Below are positions 44,033 to 54,588 of a stretch of DNA of 64,000 bases, one piece after another (position 1 is the stretch's first letter; the number at the start of each line of letters is the position of its first letter). The position numbers and the translations under genes are program-made. The stretch is from an uncultured Nitrospira sp. (GTDB taxonomy: Bacteria; Nitrospirota; Nitrospiria; Nitrospirales; Nitrospiraceae), in assembly GCA_902500775.1 (NCBI GenBank), contig CABVRZ010000015.1, positions 1-64,000 on the forward strand, in the 5' to 3' direction. Below the pieces are notes generated by a model. It searched no databases. It had not been told where the DNA came from and was given only the letters and a program-made list of their open reading frames with translations.

Positions 44033-45986
44033 TTAACGCTGTACAGTTACGGTCGTTGCCGACCTAGCATCAAATGACACACGCATCGAAGAGATTTGGA
44101 CCGTCACTCGATACTGACCTGGGTGAGGAAAGACAGGCGTGATCTCATAGACCCCATTCCCGAGGCCGCGGGCCCCAACACGCTGCTGCCATGTACCCGG
44201 AGGCTCAAAGAGCAACACCTGCACATCCGTCAGCTCGTTCATAGGTTGATTTGCCTGTGCATCCAGGATCTTAAATCGCAACGATACTGGTGTTCCCGTG
44301 GGAAAGGGTTTGTTATCGAATAGCCGTTGAATGCGTACTCTTTCTTTAACCGTTTCGGCAACGTCGCCAGGATGAGACGACGCCTTGACCTGCAATGGCA
44401 TACACACGACCGTAGGTGGATTCTCTGTAAGGAGATGCAGGTCGTATGTCCCCGCGCTTGGAAACGTGACCACAGCTTCATACCGGCCCGTGTCGGCCTG
44501 AACAAGGCTTCGGTTGAGTACCAGAACAGCGTGTGGACGGCGTTGATAGGTCTGTAGCGTACCCATGGGCACCATCATTCCTTCCATATAGTAGTACAGT
44601 GCCCGTTCCGGAGCATGAGCGATCCACGCGCCGTGTCCATCGGGAGTAGGGACAATCATGTCGGCAACGTTTAGGTCAGATGGAGTCGACTGAGGAAAGG
44701 TATGGCCAGCGGGAATGTCGGTGACGGCTAAGCTCCCTTTTTTAAGCAGACTGAGATCAATGAGGGAGAACTTATCGGACCCAATGCCGCGGACATAGGC
44801 AAAATGCTGGGTAACGGTGACTTGGTCAGGCTCTTTCACGACTGCAGCAGTGGCTATAATCTGCCCCTTGAAGGCGTCCAGCGCAGAAACGGTCCCCTCA
44901 ATTTGATTAATGGCCAACCCTATGTTCCCTTCAGGCTCAAATCGTAGCGCGACCACACCTGCTTTTATCGGAATGGTAGCTACGACTTGTCTCGCTTGCG
45001 GATCAATGACCGTGACGGTATCTCCATTCAAGCCCACCGCATAAAAAAATCCACTAGCGCGACTATACGCCAACGCAACCGGCGTACGACTGGTGGGTAC
45101 TGTCGCGGCGACCGTGAGGTCATCAAGGCCGATCAGGGTCACAGTGTCATCGGCTGTGTTCGTCACGGCGATGTAGCGATGATCGCTGCTGAAGGCGAGG
45201 GTGTGCAGGCCCTTTCCAATATCAATCGATTTTATAATGTGATGGGTTTGGGTATCCACCGCAACTAACGTGGAAGAGTAATCAAGGCCAACCCACAAGC
45301 GGCGATCATCCGGCTCCAATGCTAGGCGTGAAGGGGTAGTCTTATCACCGGTGGAGATGACCTGAGCGACCTCTCCTGTATCTGTTTTGATCACTGCCAC
45401 AGCCGACTTGTCAGGAATCGTGACATACAACCATTGCTGGCTTTGCGATAACGCCCAGTCTCTTCCTTGCCCTGGCAGGGTGATCAGTCGCTCCAGCTTG
45501 GAGGTATTCAGGCCAACCTGCGGATTAATGTAGGAAATGCTATTGTCATGGTTCAGAACAAGAAGCGAATACGCATTCAAATCAACGTCGGCTCTTCCGC
45601 TCAATGTCCCTTTCAGAAACCCCTTGATCTTGTCACGACAGGAAATCTCCTCGGCAACTTGGTCGGAGCGCCGTAGGTTCAGCCATGCTTTCGGACGCAC
45701 ATCACCCCGCGGACGGCCACTCACAGGGTCTTTAAATACCACACGCACATAAAGGGGCTCCTGTGCTTGAAGCTCGTGCTGAGCGGCTGAACCTGGCTTG
45801 ACCGCCGGCGAAAGAGAGAAATCGATCGCTAGATTTAATTCGTTGAGTGCACGGTGAAAGACCGCTGCGTAGGGCGTAGAAGACATACTGCGCTGAGCCG
45901 TTGGATGATCGTGCGCGTAAGACACACCGGCCAGCGCAGCAGTCACACAGAAAAAGCCAACCACTCGCGCTTGGTTACCGACCATT
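44033..45986 (-). CDS. Exported YVTN beta-propeller protein with C-terminal Ig-like domain
   Basis: The product has 650 residues from ATG 45986. A signal peptide (GFFCVTAALAGVSYAHD) is followed by an N-terminal beta domain. A seven-bladed YncE/YVTN-type propeller occupies about residues 150-450 (SAVAVIKTDTGEVAQVISTG, NTADDTVTLIGLDDLTVAAT, NGDTVTVIDPQARQVVATIP). A C-terminal beta-sandwich follows (VSLRFKILDAQANQPMNELT, GVYEITPVFPHPGQYRVTVQ), resembling FixH or copper-associated domains. There is no CxxCH haem motif. It is the last gene of the multicopper-oxidase operon and overlaps the preceding gene by 12 bp. Confidence 0.8.
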
Positions 45987-46613
45987 TTTTCTGATCTTCC
46001 GAGTCGCACGAGCTCTGGAGTGTTGAGCCGTCGGAGTCGTCAAGAGACGCAGCGAATCGATAATGAATCCAAAATCGCAATCCTGTGCCGTATCAAACTC
46101 GGCACACACGATATTGGCCTGGTCGCTGATCGCTCCCAAAAATGGGGCAGTCTCTGTTGACGTAAAACCACCGGTTCCACTGACAGTATATTCGGCCACA
46201 GGCACTGCATCCCGTTTGGTCGATTCATACACACGCAAAATACCTGTAAATCTTTGCGTTGGGCTCACCGAAATCCGAGCCCCCACACCTGCCACCGGAG
46301 TATCAAACGTCAGAGTCAGGGGGCCATCGTCCCTGCCCTCAACGGTGGAGACCAACTTTTCGTTAGGAGCGAAGCTGCCGCGAAAATTCGTACTGCCACC
46401 ATCAGAGGTCTGGTCCAGTCGACGAATTTTTTCAATGAGCCCCCCCTCGCCATCATCGACAGTATGAGAAACGTCAATTCGGTTATTAGCAGTAGAAAAA
46501 AATGGATTCGTCCACAATGGATCAACGTCGCCCTGTGGTAATGATCCCCCTTCGGACCAATCAATCACATCATCGAAATCACGATGATTCGATGTCTGAG
46601 TGTAGTTGGCCAT
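45975..46613 (-). CDS. Unknown beta-rich protein of the multicopper-oxidase operon
   Basis: The 212-residue protein starts at ATG 46613 behind GAGGAGG. It lacks a classical signal peptide yet looks extracellular, with many Ser/Thr/Gly and beta strands (LTLTFDTPVAGVGARISVSP, VPVAEYTVSGTGGFTSTETA). The pattern TFDTPVxGVGARI resembles domains found near PEP-CTERM-type exported proteins. A basic tail (RARATRKIRKNGR) ends it. It overlaps the propeller gene by 12 bp. No function can be assigned. Confidence 0.65.
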   Translation of the reverse strand: MANYTQTSNHRDFDDVIDWSEGGSLPQGDVDPLWTNPFFSTANNRIDVSHTVDDGEGGLIEKIRRLDQTSDGGSTNFRGSFAPNEKLVSTVEGRDDGPLTLTFDTPVAGVGARISVSPTQRFTGILRVYESTKRDAVPVAEYTVSGTGGFTSTETAPFLGAISDQANIVCAEFDTAQDCDFGFIIDSLRLLTTPTAQHSRARATRKIRKNGR

Positions 46614-46664
46614 AGCTCCTCCTCTCTTAAGCTTTCCCTGAAAGATGAAAGATTCTACCTTGTG

Positions 46665-48206
46665 CTACTGCCTACATGAGCTGGAAGCAGGCGGCACGGT
46701 AGGTGATGGTGCCGGGTTGCCTGGCCAAGGATTCAGCTGCCCGACGATAGGCGTGCCGGCAACTCCAGCATGGTCAAGGGTAGAAAGCGGTCCAGAACCT
46801 TGCGTCAAAAATGGCAAACAATGAAAATTGAAGGGAACAAGATCATCTCCCCAGCGCGTATTTTCCGGGAAAATGATTTCCTGGATCGGTGCCGTGTACC
46901 GTCCGGGGCCAGGACCGGGGTCAGGTCCGGCGTTAAGATCTCCGACGTGACGAATCCGAACCAAGAGCTCTCGCGGTGGTGGTAAAAATCGCGGATCTTT
47001 GTCGAGAACTTGCCGAAAACGCCCGAATGGGACCGCCTGTGGTGTGATGGTCGTTAGGCGTCGCAGCGTTCTATTTCCGCTCGTTGGATGCACGTCCACG
47101 GCATAGACATCAACGACGCGGGAAGGATCCGTGGTGAATCCTTCTACCTTCAGTCGATTTTGCACTTCTGTATCAATCTGATCAACTCGTGGTCCAGCCG
47201 CCCCCATGATGGAAACATCCTGATTGACGTAGGCCGGATCAGTCCCTGGTGCTGTAAAAATACCAAGCCAAGCCGTCAACTTGTAGGCTGAAATAAACGT
47301 TTGGTTCGTAGTATCCCTGGCCAAGATCCCTGCATACATCACAAAGTCGCCAGCTTCAAAGGCAGCCATTTTTGTGGGATCGCATACTGCAGTGGGACAA
47401 TTTAGGATTGGAGCATTGCCGGGAATCGGAGGTGCTAATGGGTTTTGGCCTATCACAAACTCCGTGCGCGGCTTTCCGCCCATCTTTGGCCGGTTCTGAC
47501 TAGGCGCGCAGAATGAGACACCACTGCTCGGCACACACATAGGATATCCTGTTTGTGCGCTGATGGCCGGATTGTCTGGATCAGTCGCAAATCGCCGATC
47601 GGCCGAGACCGGACGGCCATATTTCCCATCCGGATCGTTAAGCACTAGACGAACATCTCCCGGTTGCCTAGTTGTCGCTAAGGGACTGGCCCCTATGAAA
47701 AGTTCTCCAGTTCCACTGACGATTTCGTGTATGTATCCTCCTGCATTGTTAAGAGAATTTTGTGAAATGCTGACAAGCCCAGCGATGTAGCGGCATCCTA
47801 CGACCGGCACACAGACAATATTGCCCTGGATAGAAGCCTCATAGGGGGCGATGGGAGCCGGACTCGTGTCAGTAACAGCAAGGCCAGATTGTGGGAGTGG
47901 TGAAGGGTCAGCCTGAGGACCACGAAAAATATCATGAGGCGTCAGATAGCTGCCGGGCATCGTGATGATGGAGTTACAAGGGACAATGATATCAAGTCCG
48001 TTGACCTTCATTCGTGCTCCAACCAGCAATGAACTGCTCGATGGACCGGGGCACACGGATTTTGCCCCATCGAGCAATTCAAACTCTTGAATAATTCCAA
48101 AGATATCAAACTGAGTCCCTTCATTGAACACCGCCAGGGCATGCCCCTGGATTCCAACCGACGTTACCGTCAGCCATATCCAAAAGAATATTTGTGACCG
48201 TTTCAT
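46665..48206 (-). CDS. Exported unknown protein encoded next to the multicopper oxidase
   Basis: The 513-residue protein has a signal peptide (IFFWIWLTVTSVGIQGHALA). The mature part is beta-rich with eight or more Cys in pairs (NIVCVPVVGCRY, CPTAVCDPTK, MCVPSSGVSFCAP), suggesting disulfides, and a Pro-rich C-terminus (GNPAPSPTVPPASSSC). It contains DLNAGPDPGPGPGRYTAP near residue 430. No known domain is recognised. It lies 53 bp downstream of the multicopper-oxidase gene, and such partners probably act with the oxidase outside the cell membrane. Confidence 0.7.
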   Translation of the reverse strand: MKRSQIFFWIWLTVTSVGIQGHALAVFNEGTQFDIFGIIQEFELLDGAKSVCPGPSSSSLLVGARMKVNGLDIIVPCNSIITMPGSYLTPHDIFRGPQADPSPLPQSGLAVTDTSPAPIAPYEASIQGNIVCVPVVGCRYIAGLVSISQNSLNNAGGYIHEIVSGTGELFIGASPLATTRQPGDVRLVLNDPDGKYGRPVSADRRFATDPDNPAISAQTGYPMCVPSSGVSFCAPSQNRPKMGGKPRTEFVIGQNPLAPPIPGNAPILNCPTAVCDPTKMAAFEAGDFVMYAGILARDTTNQTFISAYKLTAWLGIFTAPGTDPAYVNQDVSIMGAAGPRVDQIDTEVQNRLKVEGFTTDPSRVVDVYAVDVHPTSGNRTLRRLTTITPQAVPFGRFRQVLDKDPRFLPPPRELLVRIRHVGDLNAGPDPGPGPGRYTAPIQEIIFPENTRWGDDLVPFNFHCLPFLTQGSGPLSTLDHAGVAGTPIVGQLNPWPGNPAPSPTVPPASSSCRQ

Positions 48207-48258
48207 GTTAGCAATCTCCTCGTACTAATCGTTCATCACTCAGATAGAAATCGGTAGG

Positions 48259-51200
48259 TCATTTGTTATGCGCTGTTGAACGCGTTCGACAGCGCTGTGT
48301 GTCAGTTTCATCATAGACGCAGAGAATGCCCCACAGCCCGCTATCGAACTGGAAGGACTCTTGCGTTCGATATAAATAGTCACCAGGAACTTTACCTGGC
48401 CCCCCGGCAGTGGTCAGCACATTGACATGGCGCGTTGGGCCTAGTCCTCCAGCTGAACCGATTCGATTGGTTGTGCGCACCGGCTCTCCTTGAACCGACG
48501 AATCGCATGAAGAAGTCGTGTTCTTACTGCATTCCCAGGGCGACATGACCCAATCATGCCCGTGGAGCGTGAACCCATGTTGCCGAGAATGACCGGCGGG
48601 ATTCACGATCCGGAACCGAACAGGATCACCGGCCTTGGCGATAAAGAACGGAGTGACTGGGTCACAGGGCACTCCTGAGCAACCCGGATGTACAACTTTT
48701 GAGCTCAACACATCTTTATGGTCAACTTGGTTCAATGTTTCGAGATCAACTCCTGGGCTGAGTCCGAGTCTTGCCCAAAGCGGCTCTGTCCGATAGTTGA
48801 AGGCTTTCTGTCCCAAGTCGTAGACATCGTCGACGCCCTCCCGATTCACGATCGGATCGCCGTTCATGCGTAGGCTGACATCATCTTGATACAAGAGCAC
48901 GAACTCGCGGAAGATTTCTTCTACGCCGGATGCATTGGTATATCGCACAGTAGCCGATGCCTCGGTGCTCGGATCTGATGTCCACACCGCCCCCTTGGGC
49001 TCAATGATCAGCGCACCGATGGCGCCATGGGAACTGTGTTTAATAACATCGCCCATATCTCGAAGCGGAATGGCCCCAAACTCGATCGCAACAGCCTCCG
49101 TTTCTCCTTGGGCGGTTTTCTTGAATTCACCGGCAAACCATTCGTACGTTTTGGCCTTGCCTGGTGCGACCGTACTATCGAGGTTCAAACCGACTGCCGC
49201 CCCATCCTGTGCCCTAGTATTCATCTCCACCAGTGCGGCGTGCAGACTGACTCGATTGGACATTTTAATCTGATTAAAATTGAATCCCTGGACGATCCCC
49301 GGCATCTCATTGGCCGACCAGCTGTCTCGAACGTCAGGACCATCTTTTAGCTCGTACGGGAGGTGATTCTCGAGAGTAACTCTCAGGCAGTCCCCGGCCG
49401 CTGCTCGTAAAATAAGCGGTTCAGGGATACGGTCACCTGCCTCATAAGACTTCCTCAGCATAAGTTGGAGAGGCCACCCCTTATGATTGAAATTAATGTG
49501 TGTCAGTGTTTCTTTACGAAGTGCTTGATCGTTTTGCGAAGGAGTTCCGAGTTCATCGAGTAAAAGCTCCAGCAGTTTTTCATGGTCATCCTTTTGGTTT
49601 TTCTCATCCGACTGGTTTTTCAACTCGTTAAGAACTTTCTGATACGCACTGACTTCCGTCGCCATGTCCACAAATATGATCGCGTTCGGATCCACGAGTC
49701 CAAATAAATGGTTATACGTGAGTGTGCGTTTCGGAAGAATATCCTTTGCAAGCCACGCCCCAACAGTAACCGTGCGGTAAGCCTCTTTGGTGAGATTCGT
49801 AGGGCAGACATCCTGACTATCGGCTGAGGGGTGACTCGTTGAGGAGTCGTGAAGGCGAGGCAATCCATCCCACTCCAACTTTGTTTCATTCGTCCCGATT
49901 TTGGCGCCGCGTTTATATCCACGCATGATCCCCCAGGCACCGTGCCAGAGATTACCTACCTCGGGGGAAGCATACAAATAATCGCTGGTCTCCCCCTCGT
50001 CCAAATGCATATCGAACTCAAAATGTTCAGAAATGCCGAGCTGCTGCGCATTGGTCCAACCTGATCTCACTGAATCGGGCTGAGTCGGCCATTTCACTCC
50101 GTGCATGTTGAAGACGTGTTGGGATTCCTGCGCTCCCTGAATCAGTCGAATATTGACTCGCTCGCCTTGATAGGCGAATAGTAATGGCGTAGCTGGGTCA
50201 CCAGGAACTCGAAGCGGAGGCTGTTTGATATTCGCACTAGAATCCGTATAACCGTTCATGAGCGTTGCATTGAGTTGTGAGCTTCCAAGACTGGGACTAT
50301 TCTCAAGAAAGAGAAATTCTTTATCGGCCTGTTGATCGCCATGCACAACGGAGTTAAATGCGTAAGCTACATCTCCATCGCAGTACTCTTGGGCTTGTTT
50401 TATTTTCTCGAATGCTTCCAAAGTGAGCGGATTGGGGTACCGATTTCTCGCGTTGGAAAATTCGACCCGCGCAGCCTCAACGGTAGTTGATCGACATTTT
50501 GACCGCTTGTCCTTCTCCTCACGATCTTTTTTTTGTTCATACTTGGAATCAAAGATGCCAGTTCTCTCCTTCTTGGCAATGCGCAAGGGAATGGGTTCAT
50601 TGCGATAGTTGAACAGGGCCGTGCCTGGGTCAGAAGGCGAGATGCCCTGTGGGTTTGGTTTCATCTGACGAACTCGAGGGGACGGAATGTTGACTTCTTC
50701 ATGACGATGGTCTGGGTTCACCGGCCAGTTGTCTTCGTTGTACACAATCGCGAAATCGGCCACGGCAAGATTGTATTCACGAACCCCTTGTTTCGGATCA
50801 GTGGACGGACCAATCAGCGCTGCATAGGATGTTGGTCCCCCATCATGACGGCGATCGATCGCCTTGAGTGGCGCACCATCCTGAGCACTGCCGCCCATGG
50901 GGCTCCCATCAAGTTTCCGCCAAGCCGACCCCTTTGGCTCCACCACCAAGGCGGCGTAGAGCCCATGCTGCTGGTGCGAGCTCGGCCCAAAGTGATCATG
51001 CGTAAATACCGTCCTGAGGGTCCGGTCATCTCCTTGATTATTCAGCAGGGGATCGACCCACCAACGTTGCACCGTGGTTTGCGCGCCACACCAGGGATGC
51101 TGATCCCAATCCTTCTTGTCCATCGAGGGCGGACAGATCCCGCGGGCATCGCCCCTGCCGTCGTGGAACATAGCGCCACCCGCTGCAAACATCGGATGGG

Positions 51201-54159
51201 TCTTGGGCAACATAGGAGTTCCCCCATGAGTCTTGACGTACTCATTGTGGGCATGCAGACGCTCGCGGACCTCATCAGGTGAAAAGGTGCCATCCTCATA
51301 ATTCCATCCGTTACCCGACCCATCCGAAGATGTGACGTCGAACTTCACCAGGTGGATGTGCTGGCCGATGGTGTCAGTCGGGGTAAAGACCTGGAAGTCG
51401 TCCAGATTAAGAACGGACGGCACCAAATTGGTGGATTTAAACACCACACAATCCCCGGAATTGGCGCGGAAGAAGAGCGGCTCCGCAGGGCGCTTTCTGG
51501 TCAGGGTCGGATGAATATCTTCTTCCAAGACCGCAATCCGAGCTTGCGGATCGTGCCACCCCTGCTTGTTGACCGTCATATCCAATTGGACATAGGCACC
51601 TCGGTAAACGCGTGACCGAGCATCATCGTCAAATTCCTGTTTCGGACAGGGATTTCCAAATGGCGCTCCTGGTCGATCTCCCTGCCCATTCACAGATAGC
51701 AGCACTCGGTCTTGCACCATCGGATCAATGGCACGGTCACATTTCCCTGATGCATCACAGGTCGGGTATCCTTTCGTCTCCCAACCGAATGGTGTCGACG
51801 TAAGCTCGGCAGAATGACCATGAATTGTGAGGTGACCCGCATGAAAATCGCGAGCCGCTCCTTCCTGCGGAGTAAAGCTCTCGAGGGTCTCAACCTTAGC
51901 GGCGACAAGTTCTCTTGCGAGACTCGTCAGTAACGGATCGCTGTTCAAACGATGCGTTCGCTTGGCAATGCAATGAGATTGCTTCGCACTCTGTACGGCA
52001 AGATCGGATTCGTGTGTGCGTCGGCACTCGGGAACACCGGTACCTGGATCTGAATCGACAAACTGCTTAGCCGCTTCAAACTCGTCTTTTGTCGTAGCCT
52101 CAGAAATGATGTGCCGAGGCAGCCCACCGTCAATTGAGCTCTTCCCCTGCATAGAATCAAAATCATTCGGTGGCTGAGGCGGGCGATGCCCTGCTTTCCC
52201 CGCAATGTAAAATGGATAGCCGCGGAATGTCGCCGTAGGCATGGGCGGCAAGGCGTGATGCGGCAACGGGACCAGAGCCGGGGTTGGCGTTCCTTCGGCA
52301 ATTTCAGCATCCGGCAGGTTGCGCATCCGTGGATTATTCGTGTCACTGATAGGCTGCGAGGTATCGAACAACCCTGGCGTCCCGTCTTCAAACACATCGT
52401 GTGCTCGCCACAGTTCCCACATGCCCTGTGCAAAATGAGGATAGAGATGGCAGTGGAAAATAGAATCCCCAGGTCCGAGGTTTCGGTTTCCAGACCCGCC
52501 ATAATGCACTTCGTAGTTAAAAGCAGTTCCCGGTGAGATGGTTTGCGAATCGAGATACACCGCGTTTGGATCATGCTTGTCCTGCACCCATTGATGGGCA
52601 TGCAGGTGGAAGACGTGCGTCTCCTTCGGCCCGGCATGGATGTTCCGAAACCGAACCGGATCGCCTACGTACGAATGGTGAACATTCGATGGATCATCGG
52701 GATAGAGCGCTCGCTTACGATACTGCTTATTACCATCGATATCCGTAACGACATGACCGTTCTCCATCAATTCGATAGGGTTGTCCTGTGTATCCTTTAT
52801 AGGAGCGAGCACTAAGGCCGGGTCTCCATTCACCCAGGAGCTTAGGAAAAATTCTTCCAGCTTACATTCCTTGCACTTTCGTGAAGGGCCGATACCTTTT
52901 CGATTCGCGAGAACCACGGAGCCAACACCGGCAGCCCCGTAATTGATGGCCATATTGTCCTTTAGCACTTCCAAGGGAGAGCCCTCTACGGTCAACTCCT
53001 GAAATGCTTGGTCAGCCGTAATTTCATCGTGAAAAATGACCGTGAACTCCCGAAATGGTTTCCCGCAACTCGATCCAGCCCCCAGCTTTTTTCCGTCAGG
53101 CCCGCAATCTTCGCCTCGCACGCCAAGTTTTGGACGGCCGTTCTCGTAGACAAGCGGAGCGTTGTCGATCACGGCATTGAGGTCAGAGTGCAAGATTTCA
53201 TTTGACGCGCTCAACATTCGGAGAGATTCATAGTCGAAAATCGGCGTGCCGATCTGGCTGGAACGGCCACTCGATGCATGCTGCATATCTTGTGAGGTGA
53301 CCTGAGAGCGATACCATACTGCGCCCGGCGGTTCGACATTCACGGCCCCAAACAGGCCCATACCGAGTTGTCCCCCGTCCCCCTCGCCCCCTCCGATCGT
53401 TCCCATGGAATACATGAAATAGGTCCCCTCAGCCTTCGCATACCAGGTGTAAATCTTCGTTTCTCCGGGAGCCGCAAGGGAGGACGCATTCATTCCGACG
53501 TTGGCACCATCCGACCCAATGTTTCCAGCATAATACAAGCCATTCACGTGCATGGAGGCATGGCGCGTAAACGGGAGTTCCGGAGAAATCGGGCCAACAT
53601 CGTGACCGGCGGCAGTCTTGAAAGACCCGCCCGTGGCAGGATTCTTCATGATGTGCGGATATGTCGGAGCCGTCCGAGAAAGCAGGTTTGTAAACGTCAC
53701 CTGGAGACAATCTCCTTCGTTGACTCTAAGCACGAGCGGTCGAGGCCGTTTGTCGCTCCGAAGGCGTACTTGTCCGGCGGCTGGATCATCACCCGAAACT
53801 CGAACCATGGACAACGGAAGGCCGGTCACCGAATCCACTACATCTCGACGCAGGGCAAACAACATCCCGGCTGGGTTATAGGCATCGAAGCGGTTGTACG
53901 TGTACGCCTGTTCCAAGGCAACAATATCAGCCGTCACCACACGGCTACATTTCGGATCGGCAACCGATTGTGAGCCAGGCAACTTATATCCAACACAGCT
54001 AGCTCCGATGACAATAAAGAGAATGAGTGGTATCAGCGCGGATAGAGACCTCGCTCGGAACGGTCGTTGAATATCACCAACCTCAAGCTTGCCAGGCATG
54101 GTGAGAGGGTAAAAGAGGGTACTGCGTTCAATTGGTCTACGTCGCATTTGCATGATCAT
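48259..54159 (-). CDS. Giant six-cupredoxin multicopper oxidase (MofA/OmpB-like), lipoprotein
   Basis: The 1966-residue product starts at ATG 54159, with GGAG 4 bp upstream. A hydrophobic segment with a lipobox-like IGASC follows, so it is probably lipid-anchored. Three tandem two-domain units can be seen, each first domain ending in a repeated phrase: EPPGAVW (about 278), EPKGSAW (1076), EPKGAVW (1720). Complete copper sites occur only in the middle: HLHAHQW (520), HCHLYPHFAQGMW (568, HCHx3Hx4M), HIHLVKF (932) and THDHFGPSSHQQHG (1052). The other domains have lost the ligands. Size and phrases recall Leptothrix MofA and Geobacter OmpB, linked with Mn(II) or Fe oxidation; the substrate here is unproven. 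Confidence 0.85.
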   Translation of the reverse strand: MIMQMRRRPIERSTLFYPLTMPGKLEVGDIQRPFRARSLSALIPLILFIVIGASCVGYKLPGSQSVADPKCSRVVTADIVALEQAYTYNRFDAYNPAGMLFALRRDVVDSVTGLPLSMVRVSGDDPAAGQVRLRSDKRPRPLVLRVNEGDCLQVTFTNLLSRTAPTYPHIMKNPATGGSFKTAAGHDVGPISPELPFTRHASMHVNGLYYAGNIGSDGANVGMNASSLAAPGETKIYTWYAKAEGTYFMYSMGTIGGGEGDGGQLGMGLFGAVNVEPPGAVWYRSQVTSQDMQHASSGRSSQIGTPIFDYESLRMLSASNEILHSDLNAVIDNAPLVYENGRPKLGVRGEDCGPDGKKLGAGSSCGKPFREFTVIFHDEITADQAFQELTVEGSPLEVLKDNMAINYGAAGVGSVVLANRKGIGPSRKCKECKLEEFFLSSWVNGDPALVLAPIKDTQDNPIELMENGHVVTDIDGNKQYRKRALYPDDPSNVHHSYVGDPVRFRNIHAGPKETHVFHLHAHQWVQDKHDPNAVYLDSQTISPGTAFNYEVHYGGSGNRNLGPGDSIFHCHLYPHFAQGMWELWRAHDVFEDGTPGLFDTSQPISDTNNPRMRNLPDAEIAEGTPTPALVPLPHHALPPMPTATFRGYPFYIAGKAGHRPPQPPNDFDSMQGKSSIDGGLPRHIISEATTKDEFEAAKQFVDSDPGTGVPECRRTHESDLAVQSAKQSHCIAKRTHRLNSDPLLTSLARELVAAKVETLESFTPQEGAARDFHAGHLTIHGHSAELTSTPFGWETKGYPTCDASGKCDRAIDPMVQDRVLLSVNGQGDRPGAPFGNPCPKQEFDDDARSRVYRGAYVQLDMTVNKQGWHDPQARIAVLEEDIHPTLTRKRPAEPLFFRANSGDCVVFKSTNLVPSVLNLDDFQVFTPTDTIGQHIHLVKFDVTSSDGSGNGWNYEDGTFSPDEVRERLHAHNEYVKTHGGTPMLPKTHPMFAAGGAMFHDGRGDARGICPPSMDKKDWDQHPWCGAQTTVQRWWVDPLLNNQGDDRTLRTVFTHDHFGPSSHQQHGLYAALVVEPKGSAWRKLDGSPMGGSAQDGAPLKAIDRRHDGGPTSYAALIGPSTDPKQGVREYNLAVADFAIVYNEDNWPVNPDHRHEEVNIPSPRVRQMKPNPQGISPSDPGTALFNYRNEPIPLRIAKKERTGIFDSKYEQKKDREEKDKRSKCRSTTVEAARVEFSNARNRYPNPLTLEAFEKIKQAQEYCDGDVAYAFNSVVHGDQQADKEFLFLENSPSLGSSQLNATLMNGYTDSSANIKQPPLRVPGDPATPLLFAYQGERVNIRLIQGAQESQHVFNMHGVKWPTQPDSVRSGWTNAQQLGISEHFEFDMHLDEGETSDYLYASPEVGNLWHGAWGIMRGYKRGAKIGTNETKLEWDGLPRLHDSSTSHPSADSQDVCPTNLTKEAYRTVTVGAWLAKDILPKRTLTYNHLFGLVDPNAIIFVDMATEVSAYQKVLNELKNQSDEKNQKDDHEKLLELLLDELGTPSQNDQALRKETLTHINFNHKGWPLQLMLRKSYEAGDRIPEPLILRAAAGDCLRVTLENHLPYELKDGPDVRDSWSANEMPGIVQGFNFNQIKMSNRVSLHAALVEMNTRAQDGAAVGLNLDSTVAPGKAKTYEWFAGEFKKTAQGETEAVAIEFGAIPLRDMGDVIKHSSHGAIGALIIEPKGAVWTSDPSTEASATVRYTNASGVEEIFREFVLLYQDDVSLRMNGDPIVNREGVDDVYDLGQKAFNYRTEPLWARLGLSPGVDLETLNQVDHKDVLSSKVVHPGCSGVPCDPVTPFFIAKAGDPVRFRIVNPAGHSRQHGFTLHGHDWVMSPWECSKNTTSSCDSSVQGEPVRTTNRIGSAGGLGPTRHVNVLTTAGGPGKVPGDYLYRTQESFQFDSGLWGILCVYDETDTQRCRTRSTAHNK

Positions 54160-54456
54160 CGGTCTCCAATATGTCATCACAATTTGCAGCAGTCATTCCC
54201 CTAGCAGATATCCGTCCTGATATCTGCCTTTTCTAAGACATCGAAGTCGTAATGGTGGGAAACGCCGTGCCTATCGGTGCCAAGACATGCTGTCGATTCA
54301 TGGCCCCTCCTCGCATCAAGTCGTCGCTAAGAATGTCAGTCGTTTTTCGTTACTCGTTGATTTCCAAGATCAGACATCTCAGCCTCAAGTGAGTTCGCCC
54401 TTGTATACCTCCAGTAGATGTCTGGCAAGTGTTCTTACGTGTATGGCGTGAAACAC

Positions 54457-54472
54457 TGCAAGCTTAGTACCG
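54457..54472 (-). promoter_or_regulatory. Sigma-54-type promoter of the multicopper-oxidase operon
   Basis: On the minus strand the element reads CGGTACTAAGCTTGCA, with invariant GG and GC correctly spaced, a perfect -12 TTGCA, and the GGTAY core shared with the elements at 30317 and 34641. The leader to ATG 54159 would be about 285 nt. Confidence 0.5.
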
Positions 54473-54588
54473 TACAGGCTACCGGTACGGGAAGAGTCAT
54501 GTATGGGCGTTCTCGCGTTCAGAGGAGACCTGACGAGAGAGGAGACCTGAAAGAAAAGCGAACCCCGGTGCTGTGTGAACTCCATGGT

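Noticed and set aside
43757-44077. Plus-strand 106-residue frame
   Set aside because: It has no recognisable motif or ribosome-binding site and runs antisense into the propeller gene.
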